Positions 34,253 to 43,404 of a stretch of 64,000 bases of DNA are shown here, in pieces. The notes under the pieces are model-generated. The model saw only the letters and a program-made list of their open reading frames with translations, had not been told where the DNA came from and did no database searches. Both the position numbers and the translations under genes were made by a program. Each line of letters opens with the position of its first letter. The stretch's first letter is position 1. This DNA is from Streptomyces sp. A1277 (GTDB lineage Bacteria; Actinomycetota; Actinomycetes; Streptomycetales; Streptomycetaceae), in the NCBI RefSeq assembly GCF_004795015.1, contig NZ_SSBI01000038.1:17794-81793 (forward strand), in the 5' to 3' direction.

Positions 34253-35137
34253 TCATGCAGACAATCCGGCGTTCTCGCCACCCGATACGGAATTCGGGAC
34301 ATCCCCGGCCCCCGCGTCCGCCGGGCCGAAGAACGCGCCGGGCGTGGTTCCCATGACGCGCCGGAAGGCGGCGATGAAGGAACTGGGCTGCGCGTAGCCG
34401 AGGCGCTCGGAGACCGACATCACATCGAAGCCGTCGGAGAGGAGCATCAGCGCCCGGTGCACCCGCAGCATCTGCCGCCACTGCGCGAACGAGAGACCCG
34501 TCGTCCGACGGAACGCGCGGGTGATCGTGCGGTCGCTGCTCCCCAGCCACCGCGCCCATTCCTCCAGTGAACGGGAGTCGGCGGGATCGTCCAGCAGGGC
34601 TTCGGCGATCGCGTCGATCCGGGGGTCGCCGGGCAGCCGCAACGCGAGCTGGTGCTCCGAGGGCTGGATCACGTCGAACACGACGGCTTCCGCCCGCAGC
34701 CGGGCCGCCTCGTCGAGATCCGTGCGCGACAGATGGGCCAGCAGCGATACGAGCAACGGCGTCATCGCGATCGCTTTCGGCTCCCCGAACGCGAACGGCG
34801 TGCGGTCGGGCGCGAAGAAGGCGTCGTGGAACCGCGCGCCCTCCGTCGCCCGGCCCGCGTGCACCACTCCGGCGGGCATCCACAGCCCGTGGCCCTCGAA
34901 CACGGTGAAGACCCGGTCGCCCACCCGGGACGTCAGCGTCCCCCCGCGTACCCAGACGAGCTCGTGCAGACGGTGCGCGTGCGGCGCCCACTCCGTGGGA
35001 GCGGGGACGATCCGGAACTCCGCGACGACGGCACCGGAGGCCGCCCGCTCCGGGAGCGCCCCGGCCCGGCGCATCACCGTGCCCGCCTCGCGCCGCCACA
35101 GACCCGGGTTCACCTCACCACGGGACGATCGGACCAT
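34253..35137 (-). CDS. AraC-family regulator, probably of the siderophore operon
   Basis: About 294 residues from the ATG of MVRSSRGEV. A TAGACT -10-like sequence sits just ahead, suggesting a leaderless mRNA; an upstream ATG would add 23 residues. The N-terminal cupin (HAHRLHELVWVRGGTLTSRV, WMPAGVVHAG) is the ligand-sensing part. The C-terminal two HTH units are SLEEWARWLGSSDRTITRAF and DVMSVSERLGYAQPSSFIAA, then FRRVMGTTPGAFF. AraC regulators beside siderophore transporters often activate them when the ferri-siderophore binds. It ends 60-150 bp before the ATPase gene on the same strand. Confidence 0.88.
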   Translation of the reverse strand: MVRSSRGEVNPGLWRREAGTVMRRAGALPERAASGAVVAEFRIVPAPTEWAPHAHRLHELVWVRGGTLTSRVGDRVFTVFEGHGLWMPAGVVHAGRATEGARFHDAFFAPDRTPFAFGEPKAIAMTPLLVSLLAHLSRTDLDEAARLRAEAVVFDVIQPSEHQLALRLPGDPRIDAIAEALLDDPADSRSLEEWARWLGSSDRTITRAFRRTTGLSFAQWRQMLRVHRALMLLSDGFDVMSVSERLGYAQPSSFIAAFRRVMGTTPGAFFGPADAGAGDVPNSVSGGENAGLSA

Positions 35138-35267
35138 GCGGACGAGTCTAAGCGGCTGTCCCGATCCGGTTCCCGTTGCGCCGTGTGGCATCGAACTCAT
35201 CGCCAAGGTCGGCCAAAGCGCGTGTCCCGCACCTGGTTCCGCCCTCCCGGCGACCTACGTTGTCCCG

Positions 35268-35930
35268 GTGGAGCAGCACAGGACACGTCCCCCGCAGCGC
35301 AGGCAGACCCGGCAGGCCCCGCTGTCCCCGCTGGGGGTGGCCAAGGGGGCCAAGAAGGCCGGCGGCGGCGCGGGGGCCCTCGGCTACCGGGTGATGAGCG
35401 CGCCCGCCGGGCGCGACGGCCGGGCGGTCTCCCCCGCCGTGCTCGCCCTGCGCCGGCTGCCCAACCCCCGGCTCACCGGCATCGGCGCCGGGCTGTTCGC
35501 GGCCGCCGCCATGTTCCTGCTCGGCTGCCTGGACCGGCTGCTGTTCGACGGGTCCGCCGCCGTCTTCGGCGTACTGTTCCTGCCGGTCAGCGCCCTGACC
35601 GCGTTCTGGGTGCGCCCGGCGGACCTGGTGACCGCCCCGATCAGCGTGCCCATCGCCTTCGCCGTCGGGATCGTCCCCATCTCCGGTGGCACCGGCGCCT
35701 TCGGCGGGCAGACCATGGCCGTCGTCACCGCCCTCGCGGTGCACGCCGGCTGGCTGTACGGCGGCACCCTCGTCGCCGGCCTCATCGCGACCGTACGGAA
35801 GGTGCGGCTGATGCGGGCCCGGCAGCGGCGGATGCTGCTGGCCGCGCAGACCGCCCGGCCCGCCGCGCCGTCCCCGTCACCGGCTCCCCGCCCGGCCGGG
35901 CGCGCCCCCCGCCGCCCGTCCCAGCGCTGA
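35268..35930 (+). CDS. DUF6542-type membrane protein
   Basis: About 220 residues from a GTG. A basic N-terminus, ~5 hydrophobic helices (LTGIGAGLFAAAAMFLLGCL, AVFGVLFLPVSALTAFWV, APISVPIAFAVGIVPIS, MAVVTALAVHAGWLYG) and a Pro/Arg-rich tail. It is conserved next to ppgK and ispH in Streptomyces. Function is unknown. Confidence 0.75.
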   Translation: MEQHRTRPPQRRQTRQAPLSPLGVAKGAKKAGGGAGALGYRVMSAPAGRDGRAVSPAVLALRRLPNPRLTGIGAGLFAAAAMFLLGCLDRLLFDGSAAVFGVLFLPVSALTAFWVRPADLVTAPISVPIAFAVGIVPISGGTGAFGGQTMAVVTALAVHAGWLYGGTLVAGLIATVRKVRLMRARQRRMLLAAQTARPAAPSPSPAPRPAGRAPRRPSQR

Positions 35931-35971
35931 ACCGCACGGCAACCGGACCGCACCCCCGCCCGCCCTCGGGC

Positions 35972-36709
35972 TCAGCCGCTCGCCGCCGCCATCGCCGCGC
36001 CCACGATGCCCGCGTTGTTCTGGAGCTCCGCCGGGACCATCTCGGCCCGTACGTGTTCGATCAGCGGCAGGAACTTGTCGGCCTTGCGGCTGATACCGCC
36101 GCCGACGATGAACAGTTCGGGCGAGAACAGCATCTCCACGTGGGTCAGGTACTTCTGCACCCGGCGCGCCCAGTGCTGCCAGGTCAGGTCCTCGTCCTCC
36201 TTGGCCTTCGTGGAGGCGCGCTTCTCCGCGTCGTGGCCGTTCAGCTCCAGGTGGCCGAGCTCCGTGTTCGGTACGAGCCTGCCGTCGACGAAGAGGGCGC
36301 TGCCGATCCCCGTACCGAAGGTCAGCACGATCACCGTGCCCTTGCGGCCCCGGCCCGCGCCGAACGTCATCTCGGCGATGCCCGCCGCGTCCGCGTCGTT
36401 CAGGACGGTGACGGGGAGGCCCAGCTTGTCGCCGAGGAGGGTGCGGGCGTCGAGGTCGATCCAGCCCTTGTCGACATTGGCCGCGCTGCGGGTCAGACCG
36501 CCGGTGACGACGCCCGGGAAGGTGATGCCGACCGGGCCCTTCCAGTCGAAGTGGCCGACGACCTCGGCCACGCACCCGGCCACGTCACCGGGTGTGGCCG
36601 GGTGCGGTGTCAGCACTTTGTGGCGCTCCTGCGCCAGGTCTCCGCGGTCCAGGTCCACGGGAGCGCCCTTGATCCCGGATCCGCCGATGTCCACGCCGAA
36701 GATCTCCAT
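35972..36709 (-). CDS. ppgK: Polyphosphate-dependent glucokinase
   Basis: A 245-residue ROK-family kinase that phosphorylates glucose with polyphosphate (and often ATP). Motifs: GVDIGGSGIKG (phosphate 1), ITFPGVV, VLNDADAAGIAEM (catalytic Asp), VLTFGTGIGSALF (phosphate 2) and LGHLELNG. The length is typical for actinobacterial PPGK. A second ATG three codons upstream is possible. It sits 62 nt downstream of ispH on the same strand. Confidence 0.95.
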   Translation of the reverse strand: MEIFGVDIGGSGIKGAPVDLDRGDLAQERHKVLTPHPATPGDVAGCVAEVVGHFDWKGPVGITFPGVVTGGLTRSAANVDKGWIDLDARTLLGDKLGLPVTVLNDADAAGIAEMTFGAGRGRKGTVIVLTFGTGIGSALFVDGRLVPNTELGHLELNGHDAEKRASTKAKEDEDLTWQHWARRVQKYLTHVEMLFSPELFIVGGGISRKADKFLPLIEHVRAEMVPAELQNNAGIVGAAMAAASG

Positions 36710-36771
36710 GTGGTCCACCGTACGGGCACCCGCGCGCGATCACTCCCGGAACGGCACCCAAAAGGCGCCGG

Positions 36772-37752
36772 TTACTCGCCTTTCAGCGCCGCCGCCTCCG
36801 CGCGCAGGTCGCGGCGCAGCTCCTTGGGGAGCGAGAAGACGATCGACTCCTCGGCCGCCTTCACGATCTCGACGTCCTCGAAACCCCGCTCGGCCAGCCA
36901 GGCCAGCACGCCGTCGACCAGGACCTCGGGCACGGAGGCGCCGGAGGTGACGCCGACCGTGGAGACACCCTCCAGCCATGCCGCGTCGATCTCGTCGGCG
37001 CCGTCGACCAGGTGGGAGGCGCCCGCGCCCGCGCCGAGGGCGACCTCGACCAGGCGGACGGAGTTCGAGGAGTTCTTGGAGCCGACGACGATCACCAGGT
37101 CGGCGTCGGCGCCCATCTGCTTCACCGCGATCTGGCGGTTCTGCGTGGCGTAGCAGATGTCGTCGCTCGGCGGCGAGATCAGCAGCGGGAACTTCTCCTT
37201 GAGCGCGCCGACCGTCTCCATCGTCTCGTCCACCGAGAGCGTGGTCTGGGAGAGCCAGACGACCTTGGACGGGTCGCGGACCTCGACGTGTCCGACGTCC
37301 TCGGGGCCGTCGACCAGGGTGATGTGCTCGGGGGCCTCGCCGGAGGTGCCGATGACCTCCTCGTGGCCCTCGTGGCCGATCAGGAGGATGTCGAAGTCGT
37401 CCTGCGCGAAGCGGACGGCCTCCTTGTGGACCTTGGTGACCAGCGGGCAGGTCGCGTCGATGGTGGCGAGCTTCCGCTCGGCCGCCTCCTGGTGCACGGT
37501 CGGTGCGACGCCGTGCGCGGAGAACATGACGATCGAGCCCTCGGGGACCTCCGCCGTCTCCTCGACGAAGATCGCGCCCTTCTTCTCCAGGGTCTGTACG
37601 ACGTACTTGTTGTGGACGATCTCGTGGCGCACGTAGACCGGGGAGCCGTACTGCTCCAGGGCCTTCTCCACGGCGATCACGGCACGGTCCACGCCCGCGC
37701 AGTAGCCACGGGGAGCGGCGAGGAGGACGCGTCGGGGGGTCGTAGCAGTCAT
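36772..37752 (-). CDS. ispH: 4-hydroxy-3-methylbut-2-enyl diphosphate reductase
   Basis: The last enzyme of the MEP isoprenoid pathway, reducing HMBPP to IPP and DMAPP with a [4Fe-4S] cluster. The 326 residues carry the three cluster cysteines in APRGYCAGVDRA, DATCPLVTKVH and DDICYATQNRQ, and the conserved SAHG, GHEGHEE and VVGSKNSSNS segments. MTATTPRR was chosen as start; an ATG three codons upstream is possible. Confidence 0.97.
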   Translation of the reverse strand: MTATTPRRVLLAAPRGYCAGVDRAVIAVEKALEQYGSPVYVRHEIVHNKYVVQTLEKKGAIFVEETAEVPEGSIVMFSAHGVAPTVHQEAAERKLATIDATCPLVTKVHKEAVRFAQDDFDILLIGHEGHEEVIGTSGEAPEHITLVDGPEDVGHVEVRDPSKVVWLSQTTLSVDETMETVGALKEKFPLLISPPSDDICYATQNRQIAVKQMGADADLVIVVGSKNSSNSVRLVEVALGAGAGASHLVDGADEIDAAWLEGVSTVGVTSGASVPEVLVDGVLAWLAERGFEDVEIVKAAEESIVFSLPKELRRDLRAEAAALKGE

Positions 37753-37835
37753 GCGTCCCATCGTAAGGCCGTACCGAACAGGCGGGGGGCGCGGCGGGTC
37801 GGGAGACTGATCTTGACGCGACCCACGGAGGGCTC

Positions 37836-39209
37836 ATGGCCGGCAGCGGTACGGATTCCACCCCTGGCAGCTCGACGGAGCGGGCCGGGCTGCGGCGGAC
37901 GCTGGGGTTCCGGGACCTGGTGGTCTACGGGCTGCTCTTCATCGCCCCGATGGCCCCCGTCGGCGTGTTCGGGACGCTCGACGCGAAGTCGGACGGCGCG
38001 GTCGCGCTCGTGTACGTGGCCGCGACCGTCGTGATGGCCTTCACCGCCTTCAGTTACGCCCAGATGGTGCGGGTCGCCCCGCTGGCCGGCTCGGTGTTCG
38101 CGTACGCCCGCAAGGGGCTCGGTGAGGGGCCGGGGTTCATCGCGGGGTGGATGGCGATGCTGGACTACCTGCTGATCCCGGCCGTGGCCTACCTGTTCTC
38201 CGGGATCGCGATGAACTCGCTGGTGCCCGGGGTCTCCCGGTGGGTGTGGACGGCGCTGGCCGTGGTCCTGACGACGCTGCTCAACCTGTGGGGGGTGCGC
38301 GCCGCGGCCCGGGTCGGTTTCGCGGTGCTCGCGATGGAGATCGTGGTGCTGCTGGTGTTCCTGGTGTCCGCCGTGGTGGTGCTCGTACGGGACGGGGCGC
38401 AGCGCGGCTGGCTGACGCCGCTCACCGGGGACTCCGGTTTCTCCATGACGGCGGTGCTGGGCGCGGTGTCCGTGGCGGTGCTCTCGTATCTCGGTTTCGA
38501 CGCCATCGCCACGTTCGCGGAGGAGGTGACGGGCGGGTCGGCGAAGGTGGCGCGGGCGCTGCTGTTCTGCCTGGTGCTGGCGGGCACGCTGTTCGTGGCG
38601 CAGGCGTATCTGGCGGCCCTGCTGGAGCCGATGACGTCGGCGGAGCTGACCGCCGATCCGGCGGCCCAGGGCTCGGCCTTCTACAACACGGTGGACTCCG
38701 CCGTGGGCACCTGGCTGCACGACCTGGTGGCCGTGAGCAAGGCGATCGGGGCGGCGTTCGCGGCGCTCGCCGGGCAGGCGGCCGCGGGGCGGCTGCTGTT
38801 CGCGATGGCCCGCGAGCGGCGGCTGCCGGGGCTGCTGTCCCGGGTCGATCCGCGCTCCGGCGTCCCCCGGGTCGCGATCCTGATCGCCGCCGTCGTGACG
38901 CTGGTGGCGGCGGTGTGGGCGGCCCGGCGCGATGACGGGCTCGACCACCTGGTCTCGGTCGTGGACGTCGGGGCGCTGACGGCGTTCGTCCTGCTGCACG
39001 CGTCGGTGGTCGGCTGGTTCGCGGTGCGGCGGATGGAGGGGCCGCCGAGCTGGTGGCGGCACGTGCTGGTGCCGGTGGTCGGTGCCGGGGCGCTGATCGC
39101 GGTGATCGTGGAGGCGACCGGGAGCGCCCAGGTGGTGGGGGCCTGCTGGTTCGCGGTGGGGTTGGTGGTGCTCCTGGCGCAGCGGGGGCGGCGGCGGGAG
39201 GCCCGTTAG
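37836..39209 (+). CDS. APC-family amino acid/amine permease
   Basis: A 457-residue membrane protein with about 12 helices. The first helix has the family signature LVVYGLLFIAPMAPVGVFG, and SYAQMVRVAPLAGSVFAYA and the GFDAIATFAEEV segment in helix 6 are typical of APC permeases. It would take up an amino acid or polyamine by cation symport. Substrate unknown. It is divergent from ispH across about 80 bp. Confidence 0.9.
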   Translation: MAGSGTDSTPGSSTERAGLRRTLGFRDLVVYGLLFIAPMAPVGVFGTLDAKSDGAVALVYVAATVVMAFTAFSYAQMVRVAPLAGSVFAYARKGLGEGPGFIAGWMAMLDYLLIPAVAYLFSGIAMNSLVPGVSRWVWTALAVVLTTLLNLWGVRAAARVGFAVLAMEIVVLLVFLVSAVVVLVRDGAQRGWLTPLTGDSGFSMTAVLGAVSVAVLSYLGFDAIATFAEEVTGGSAKVARALLFCLVLAGTLFVAQAYLAALLEPMTSAELTADPAAQGSAFYNTVDSAVGTWLHDLVAVSKAIGAAFAALAGQAAAGRLLFAMARERRLPGLLSRVDPRSGVPRVAILIAAVVTLVAAVWAARRDDGLDHLVSVVDVGALTAFVLLHASVVGWFAVRRMEGPPSWWRHVLVPVVGAGALIAVIVEATGSAQVVGACWFAVGLVVLLAQRGRRREAR

Positions 39210-39249
39210 AGGCGGTGCGTTGTCGGTCCCGGCCGTTACGCTCGCTCGC

Positions 39250-40461
39250 ATGGCTCTGAACACTTCTCCGGAAGCCCCGCTGCCCGTCGGTGACGTGTCG
39301 CGGCTCATCGGCGGCTGGATCGACCGGCTCGGTTCGGTCTGGGTCGAGGGCCAGATCACCCAGCTGTCGCGGCGGCCGGGCGCCGGTGTGGTGTTCCTGA
39401 CGCTGCGCGACCCGTCGCACGACATCTCGGTGAGCGTGACGTGCTTCCGGCAGGTCTTCGACCGGATCGCCGACGTGGTGTCGGAGGGCGCGCGGGTCGT
39501 CGTCCTGGCCAAGCCCGAGTGGTACGCGCCCCGGGGGCAGCTGTCGCTGCGGGCGACGGAGATACGGCCGGTCGGCATCGGCGAGCTGCTGGTGCGGCTG
39601 GAGCAGCTGAAGAAGTCGCTGGCCGCCGAGGGGCTGTTCGCGCTCGACCGCAAGAGGCCGCTGCCCTTCCTGCCCCAGCTGGTCGGCCTGGTCTGCGGCC
39701 GGGCGTCGGCGGCCGAGCGCGATGTGCTGGAGAACGCCCGCCGCCGCTGGCCCGCCGTCCGCTTCGAGGTCCGCAACACCGCCGTGCAGGGGGTGCACGC
39801 GGTCAACCAGGTCGTGCGGGCGGTCCAGGAGCTGGACGGCATCCCGGAGGTCGACGTCATCGTCGTGGCGCGCGGCGGCGGCAGCGTCGAGGACCTGCTG
39901 CCGTTCTCGGACGAGGAGCTGATCCGTACGGTCGCGGCCTGCCGTACGCCGGTGGTCTCGGCGATCGGGCACGAGCCGGACTCCCCGCTGCTGGACCTGG
40001 TCGCGGACGTGCGGGCGTCCACGCCCACGGACGCGGCGAAGAAGGTCGTGCCGGACGTGGGCGAGGAGCTGGACCGGGTGCGGCAGCTGCGGGACCGTGC
40101 GCTGCGGATGGTACGGGGGCTGCTCGACCGGGAGGAGCGGGGCCTGGCCCACGCGCTGGGGCGGCCCTGCATGGAGCGCCCGCAGCGGATGGTGGACGAG
40201 CGCGCGGCGGAGGTCGACGCGCTGGCCGGGCGTTCCCGCCGGGTGCTGGGCCATCTGCTGGACCGGGCGGACTCGGAGCTCGCCCACACCCGCGCCCGGG
40301 TCCTCGCGCTGTCGCCCGCCGCGACCCTGGAGCGCGGCTACGCGGTGCTCCAGCGCGCCGACGGGCACGTGGTCCGGGACCCTTCGGACGCGGGCGCGGC
40401 CGGGGAGACGCTGCGGGCCCGGGTGTCGGGGGGCGAGTTCGCGGTGCGGGTCGCCGAATGA
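39250..40461 (+). CDS. xseA: Exodeoxyribonuclease VII large subunit
   Basis: A 403-residue protein. The N-terminal OB fold (WVEGQITQLSRRPGAGVVFL, DISVSVTCFRQVF) is followed by the catalytic domain with FLPQLVGLVCGRASAAERDV, DVIVVARGGGSVEDLLPFSD and SAIGHEPDSPLLDLVADVRA. A long coiled coil and the C-terminal AATLERGYAVLQRADG segment follow. With XseB it degrades single-stranded DNA into oligonucleotides. The gene for the small subunit follows after about 78 nt. Confidence 0.97.
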   Translation: MALNTSPEAPLPVGDVSRLIGGWIDRLGSVWVEGQITQLSRRPGAGVVFLTLRDPSHDISVSVTCFRQVFDRIADVVSEGARVVVLAKPEWYAPRGQLSLRATEIRPVGIGELLVRLEQLKKSLAAEGLFALDRKRPLPFLPQLVGLVCGRASAAERDVLENARRRWPAVRFEVRNTAVQGVHAVNQVVRAVQELDGIPEVDVIVVARGGGSVEDLLPFSDEELIRTVAACRTPVVSAIGHEPDSPLLDLVADVRASTPTDAAKKVVPDVGEELDRVRQLRDRALRMVRGLLDREERGLAHALGRPCMERPQRMVDERAAEVDALAGRSRRVLGHLLDRADSELAHTRARVLALSPAATLERGYAVLQRADGHVVRDPSDAGAAGETLRARVSGGEFAVRVAE

Positions 40462-40539
40462 GCGGGGCGGCCCCCCGGCCGGTGGCCGGGCGTACAGGCC
40501 GACACAAGCTGACACATGCCGATGCATAGGGTGGATGAC

Positions 40540-40824
40540 ATGACGGACGACGGGACGGCGACCGCCGCCGCGACGGGCACGCTCGGCTACGAGCAGGCGC
40601 GCGACGAGCTGATCGAGGTGGTGCGCCGCCTGGAGGCGGGCGGGACATCGCTGGAGGACTCCCTCGCGCTCTGGGAGCGGGGCGAGGAGCTGGCGAAGGT
40701 CTGCCGGCACTGGCTGGAGGGTGCCCGCGCCCGGCTGGACGCGGCCCTGGCGGGCCCGGCCGCCGCAGAGGGCGGCGCGGGGGACGGCGGTCCTTCGGGC
40801 TCGACGGCGGCCGACGCGGACTGA
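40540..40824 (+). CDS. xseB: Exodeoxyribonuclease VII small subunit
   Basis: A 94-residue protein with the two-helix XseB core GYEQARDELIEVVRRLEAGG, TSLEDSLALWERGEELAKVC and a low-complexity acidic tail. The ATG after AGGGTGGATGAC was chosen; two in-frame ATGs 6 and 8 codons upstream are alternatives. Confidence 0.93.
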   Translation: MTDDGTATAAATGTLGYEQARDELIEVVRRLEAGGTSLEDSLALWERGEELAKVCRHWLEGARARLDAALAGPAAAEGGAGDGGPSGSTAADAD

Positions 40825-41003
40825 GCCCGCGGCGGGGGCCGGTGGGGGCGCGGCGTCCTTATTCCGGCTGTGCGGGGTGAGTCTCCCCACTCCGGATTTA
40901 GTTGAACATTAACGCACTTCCGCCGTACGGTGATCGCCGTCGCTCGATCCCCCGTGGTCGTGAGACCCGATCCCCCGTGTACGTCCGGAAGGTAATAACG
41001 CCG

Positions 41004-41594
41004 ATGTCCCTCGTTCTTGACCCCGCCGCCCAGGACCTCCTCTTCCGCGAGGCCCGCACCGCCAACACGTTCACCGACGAGCCGGTGACCGAGGAGCAGG
41101 TCCAGGCCATCTACGACCTGGTCAAGTACGGCCCGACCGCCTTCAACCAGTCGCCGCTGCGCGTCGTGCTGGTCCGCTCTGAGGAGGCCCGCGCGCGCCT
41201 CGTGACGCACATGGCCGAGGGCAACCAGCCCAAGACCTCGACCGCCCCGCTGGTCGCGATCCTGGCCGCGGACAACGAGTTCCACGAGGAGCTGCCGGCC
41301 CTGATGCCGCACTTCCCGCAGGCCAAGGACATGTTCTTCTCCGAGCGCCCGGCCCGCGAGTCGGCCGCCTCGCTGAACGCCGCTCTCCAGGCCGCCTACT
41401 TCATCATCGGCGTACGCGCCGCCGGCCTGGCCGCCGGCCCGATGACCGGTTACGACGCCGCGGGCATCGAGAAGGAGTTCCTGGACGGCGACCACAGCGT
41501 CCTGATGGTCGTCAACATCGGCAAGCCGGGCGAGGACGCCTGGTTCCCGCGCCTGCCGCGTCTCGCGTTCGACGAGGTCGTCAAGACCGTCTGA
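41004..41594 (+). CDS. Nitroreductase-fold malonic semialdehyde reductase-like protein (RutE/HadB type)
   Basis: A 196-residue FMN-dependent NAD(P)H reductase: FREARTANTFTDEPVTEEQV, YGPTAFNQSPLRVV (FMN contacts), GNQPKTSTAPLVAIL and the AAGPMTGYD segment match the RutE/malonic-semialdehyde-reductase subgroup. No rut operon is present here, so the substrate is open. A long perfect terminator follows. Confidence 0.9.
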   Translation: MSLVLDPAAQDLLFREARTANTFTDEPVTEEQVQAIYDLVKYGPTAFNQSPLRVVLVRSEEARARLVTHMAEGNQPKTSTAPLVAILAADNEFHEELPALMPHFPQAKDMFFSERPARESAASLNAALQAAYFIIGVRAAGLAAGPMTGYDAAGIEKEFLDGDHSVLMVVNIGKPGEDAWFPRLPRLAFDEVVKTV

Positions 41595-41624
41595 GTTCCA
41601 CCGCGCCCACGGGGGCGGACGACG

Positions 41625-41672
41625 GTACGGGGAGGGTCCCGGAGCGAGCACGCTCCGGGACCCTCCCCGTAC
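41625..41672. terminator. 22-bp perfect terminator after the nitroreductase gene
   Basis: TACGGGGAGGGTCCCGGAGC pairs perfectly with GCTCCGGGACCCTCCCCGTA (a further G-C pair at each end) around a 4-nt loop. No T-run follows, as is common in Streptomyces. Confidence 0.85.
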
Positions 41673-41742
41673 TCATGTGCCGACGCGGTCCCGCGCGCAT
41701 ACCGCCGCCGCGTCACGATGCCCGCGCGCCCCCGAGTTCCTG

Positions 41743-41865
41743 CCTCCACCCCGAGCTCGTCGCCGAGCCGCCGCATCGACAGGGCCTTCATCCCTTCCCG
41801 GTCGACCAGCCGCAGGGCCGCCTCCAGGACGGCCTGCCGAGTGAGCCCGGCGCGCTGCCCGCTGC
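41743..41865 (-). pseudogene. TetR-family HTH fragment
   Basis: The minus strand reads GLTRQAVLEAALRLVDREGM, KALSMRRLGDELGVEA, the DNA-binding helix set of a TetR regulator. Its start is replaced by ABC-transporter coding sequence and its ligand domain is gone. It is a deletion scar of a lost regulator gene. Confidence 0.7.
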
Positions 41866-42473
41866 CCCGGTTCGTCGACCCGACGGCCGGCTCGGTCCGC
41901 CGCCTCGGCGGCGTAGACCTGCGCGAACTGGCCGGCCGCGAGCTGTACCGGAAGGTCTCCTTCGTCTTCCAGGACGTCCGGCTGCTGCACGCGTCCGTCG
42001 CGGACAACATCGCGCTGGCGGCACCCTCCGCCACTGCCCAGGACGTGGAACGGGCCGCCCGCCTGGCCAACATCCACGACCGCGTCATCGGACTCCCGCA
42101 CGGATACGGCACGGTGATCGGCGAGGAGGCCCGGCTGTCGGGCGGCGAGGCCCAACGGGTCGCGCTCGCCCGCGCCCTGCTGGCCGACACCCCCGTCCTG
42201 GTGCTGGACGAGGCGACCTCCTTCGCCGATCCGCTCACCGAGCAGGCGGTGCGCCGCGCCCCGGACACGCTGCGGGGCGGGGACAGGACCTTCCTGGTCA
42301 TCGCGCACCGCCTGGAGACCGTCGCCGGCGCCGATGCCGTCGCGGTCCTGGAGGACGGAGTGATCACCGAGTACGGGGCGCCCGGTGAACTGCTCGCGAA
42401 GGGCGAGAGGTTCGCCGCCCTGTGGCGTACCCGGCAGCCGGCGGGTTCAGCGGGAGAGGGTGAGCGGCTGTGA
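41862..42473 (+). pseudogene. ABC half-transporter pseudogene, only the distal ATPase part left
   Basis: Coding similarity begins abruptly at PRFVDPTAGSVR, just after where Walker A should be. It continues through VSFVFQDVRLLHASVADNIA (Q-loop), RLSGGEAQRVALARALLADT (signature), PVLVLDEATSFADPLTEQAV (Walker B) and VIAHRLETVAGADAVAVLED (switch). The entire membrane domain and the P-loop are missing, with a TetR remnant fused at the left. Not functional as it stands. Confidence 0.85.
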
Positions 42474-42546
42474 CCACGCACGGCACGGCCGGTGGGACGA
42501 ACACGTGCCCGCGGACCCGCTTCGAACAGCGAGAGGACGACCTTCG

Positions 42547-43337
42547 ATGATCACCATGCTGCTGCGGGTACTGGGTTATCAGCACGCCCGCCCGATGCGA
42601 CGCACCCTCACCCTGATGACGATCACAAGCCACCGGGCGGGTCATCGAATACCTCTGGGCGCAGCCGGTCCTGCGCGCCGGCGGCCGGACCGCCGAACGC
42701 TTCCGGCTCCTGGACGACTCCCTGCGCCGGGTCCAGCGGGCCTCCCGCCGCTCCACCCTGTCCGCACTGCCCGGCGCGGTGGGCCTGACGCTGACGGTGC
42801 AGGCGCTGTTCACCGCGGTGCTGGGTCTGGGGGCGTACCTCGCGCTCGGCGGACACATCGGGGCCGCTGAACTGCTGACGGTCCTGGTGCTGGCGGCGCG
42901 CTGCGCGGAGCCGCTGCTGTCGCTGGCCGACCTCGGCGGCAAACTGCGCGCCGCTCGCGGCGAACTGGCCAGGCTCGACGTACTGCTGCGCACCGAGCCG
43001 CTGCCGCAGGCCGCCGATCCCGTGATACCGGACGGCCACGGGGTGGAGTTCGAGCCGGTCGCCTTCCGGCACGGCGAGCACACCGTGTTCGACGACCTGT
43101 CGCTGTCCGTCCCCGAGGGGCGGTGGCTGGCGGTCGTGGGGCCGCCCGGTGCGGGCAAGAGCACCCTGCTCCAGCTGCTCGCACGGTTCTACGACGTGGA
43201 CGCGGGCGCGGTGCGCGTCGGCGGCGTGGACGTACGCGCTGCGCCTCGGCGGGCGCTACGCGGCGTTCTGGGAGCTCGCCCCGGGCCCCTCGGCGACGGG
43301 GCCCGCACCGGACCGCGTTCTTCCGCCGGTGACGTGA
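42547..43337 (+). pseudogene. Second ABC half-transporter pseudogene with internal deletions and frameshift
   Basis: It starts with MITMLLRVLGYQHARPMRRT. Near 42630 the frame shifts and most of the membrane domain is skipped, resuming at RVIEYLWAQPVLRAGGRTAE. The rest of the membrane domain and the ATPase start follow, with GPPGAGKSTLLQLLARFYDV (Walker A). Just after GGVDVR a second deletion removes the Q-loop through the switch region and joins, in another frame, the usual C-terminal tail (LRLGGRYAAFWEL). With the preceding pseudogene it is the wreck of a heterodimeric ABC transporter of the siderophore/exporter (YbtPQ-like) type. Confidence 0.85.
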
Positions 43338-43404
43338 GCGAGCACGGGCCGGTCGCGGCGCCCCGCGACCGGCCCGAAGCCTTCCCCGTACGCGCGGACG
43401 CGCG

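Noticed and set aside
37749..40890. Long minus-strand frames opposite the APC, xseA and xseB genes
   Set aside because: Antisense shadows; the plus strand encodes well-known families across the whole stretch.
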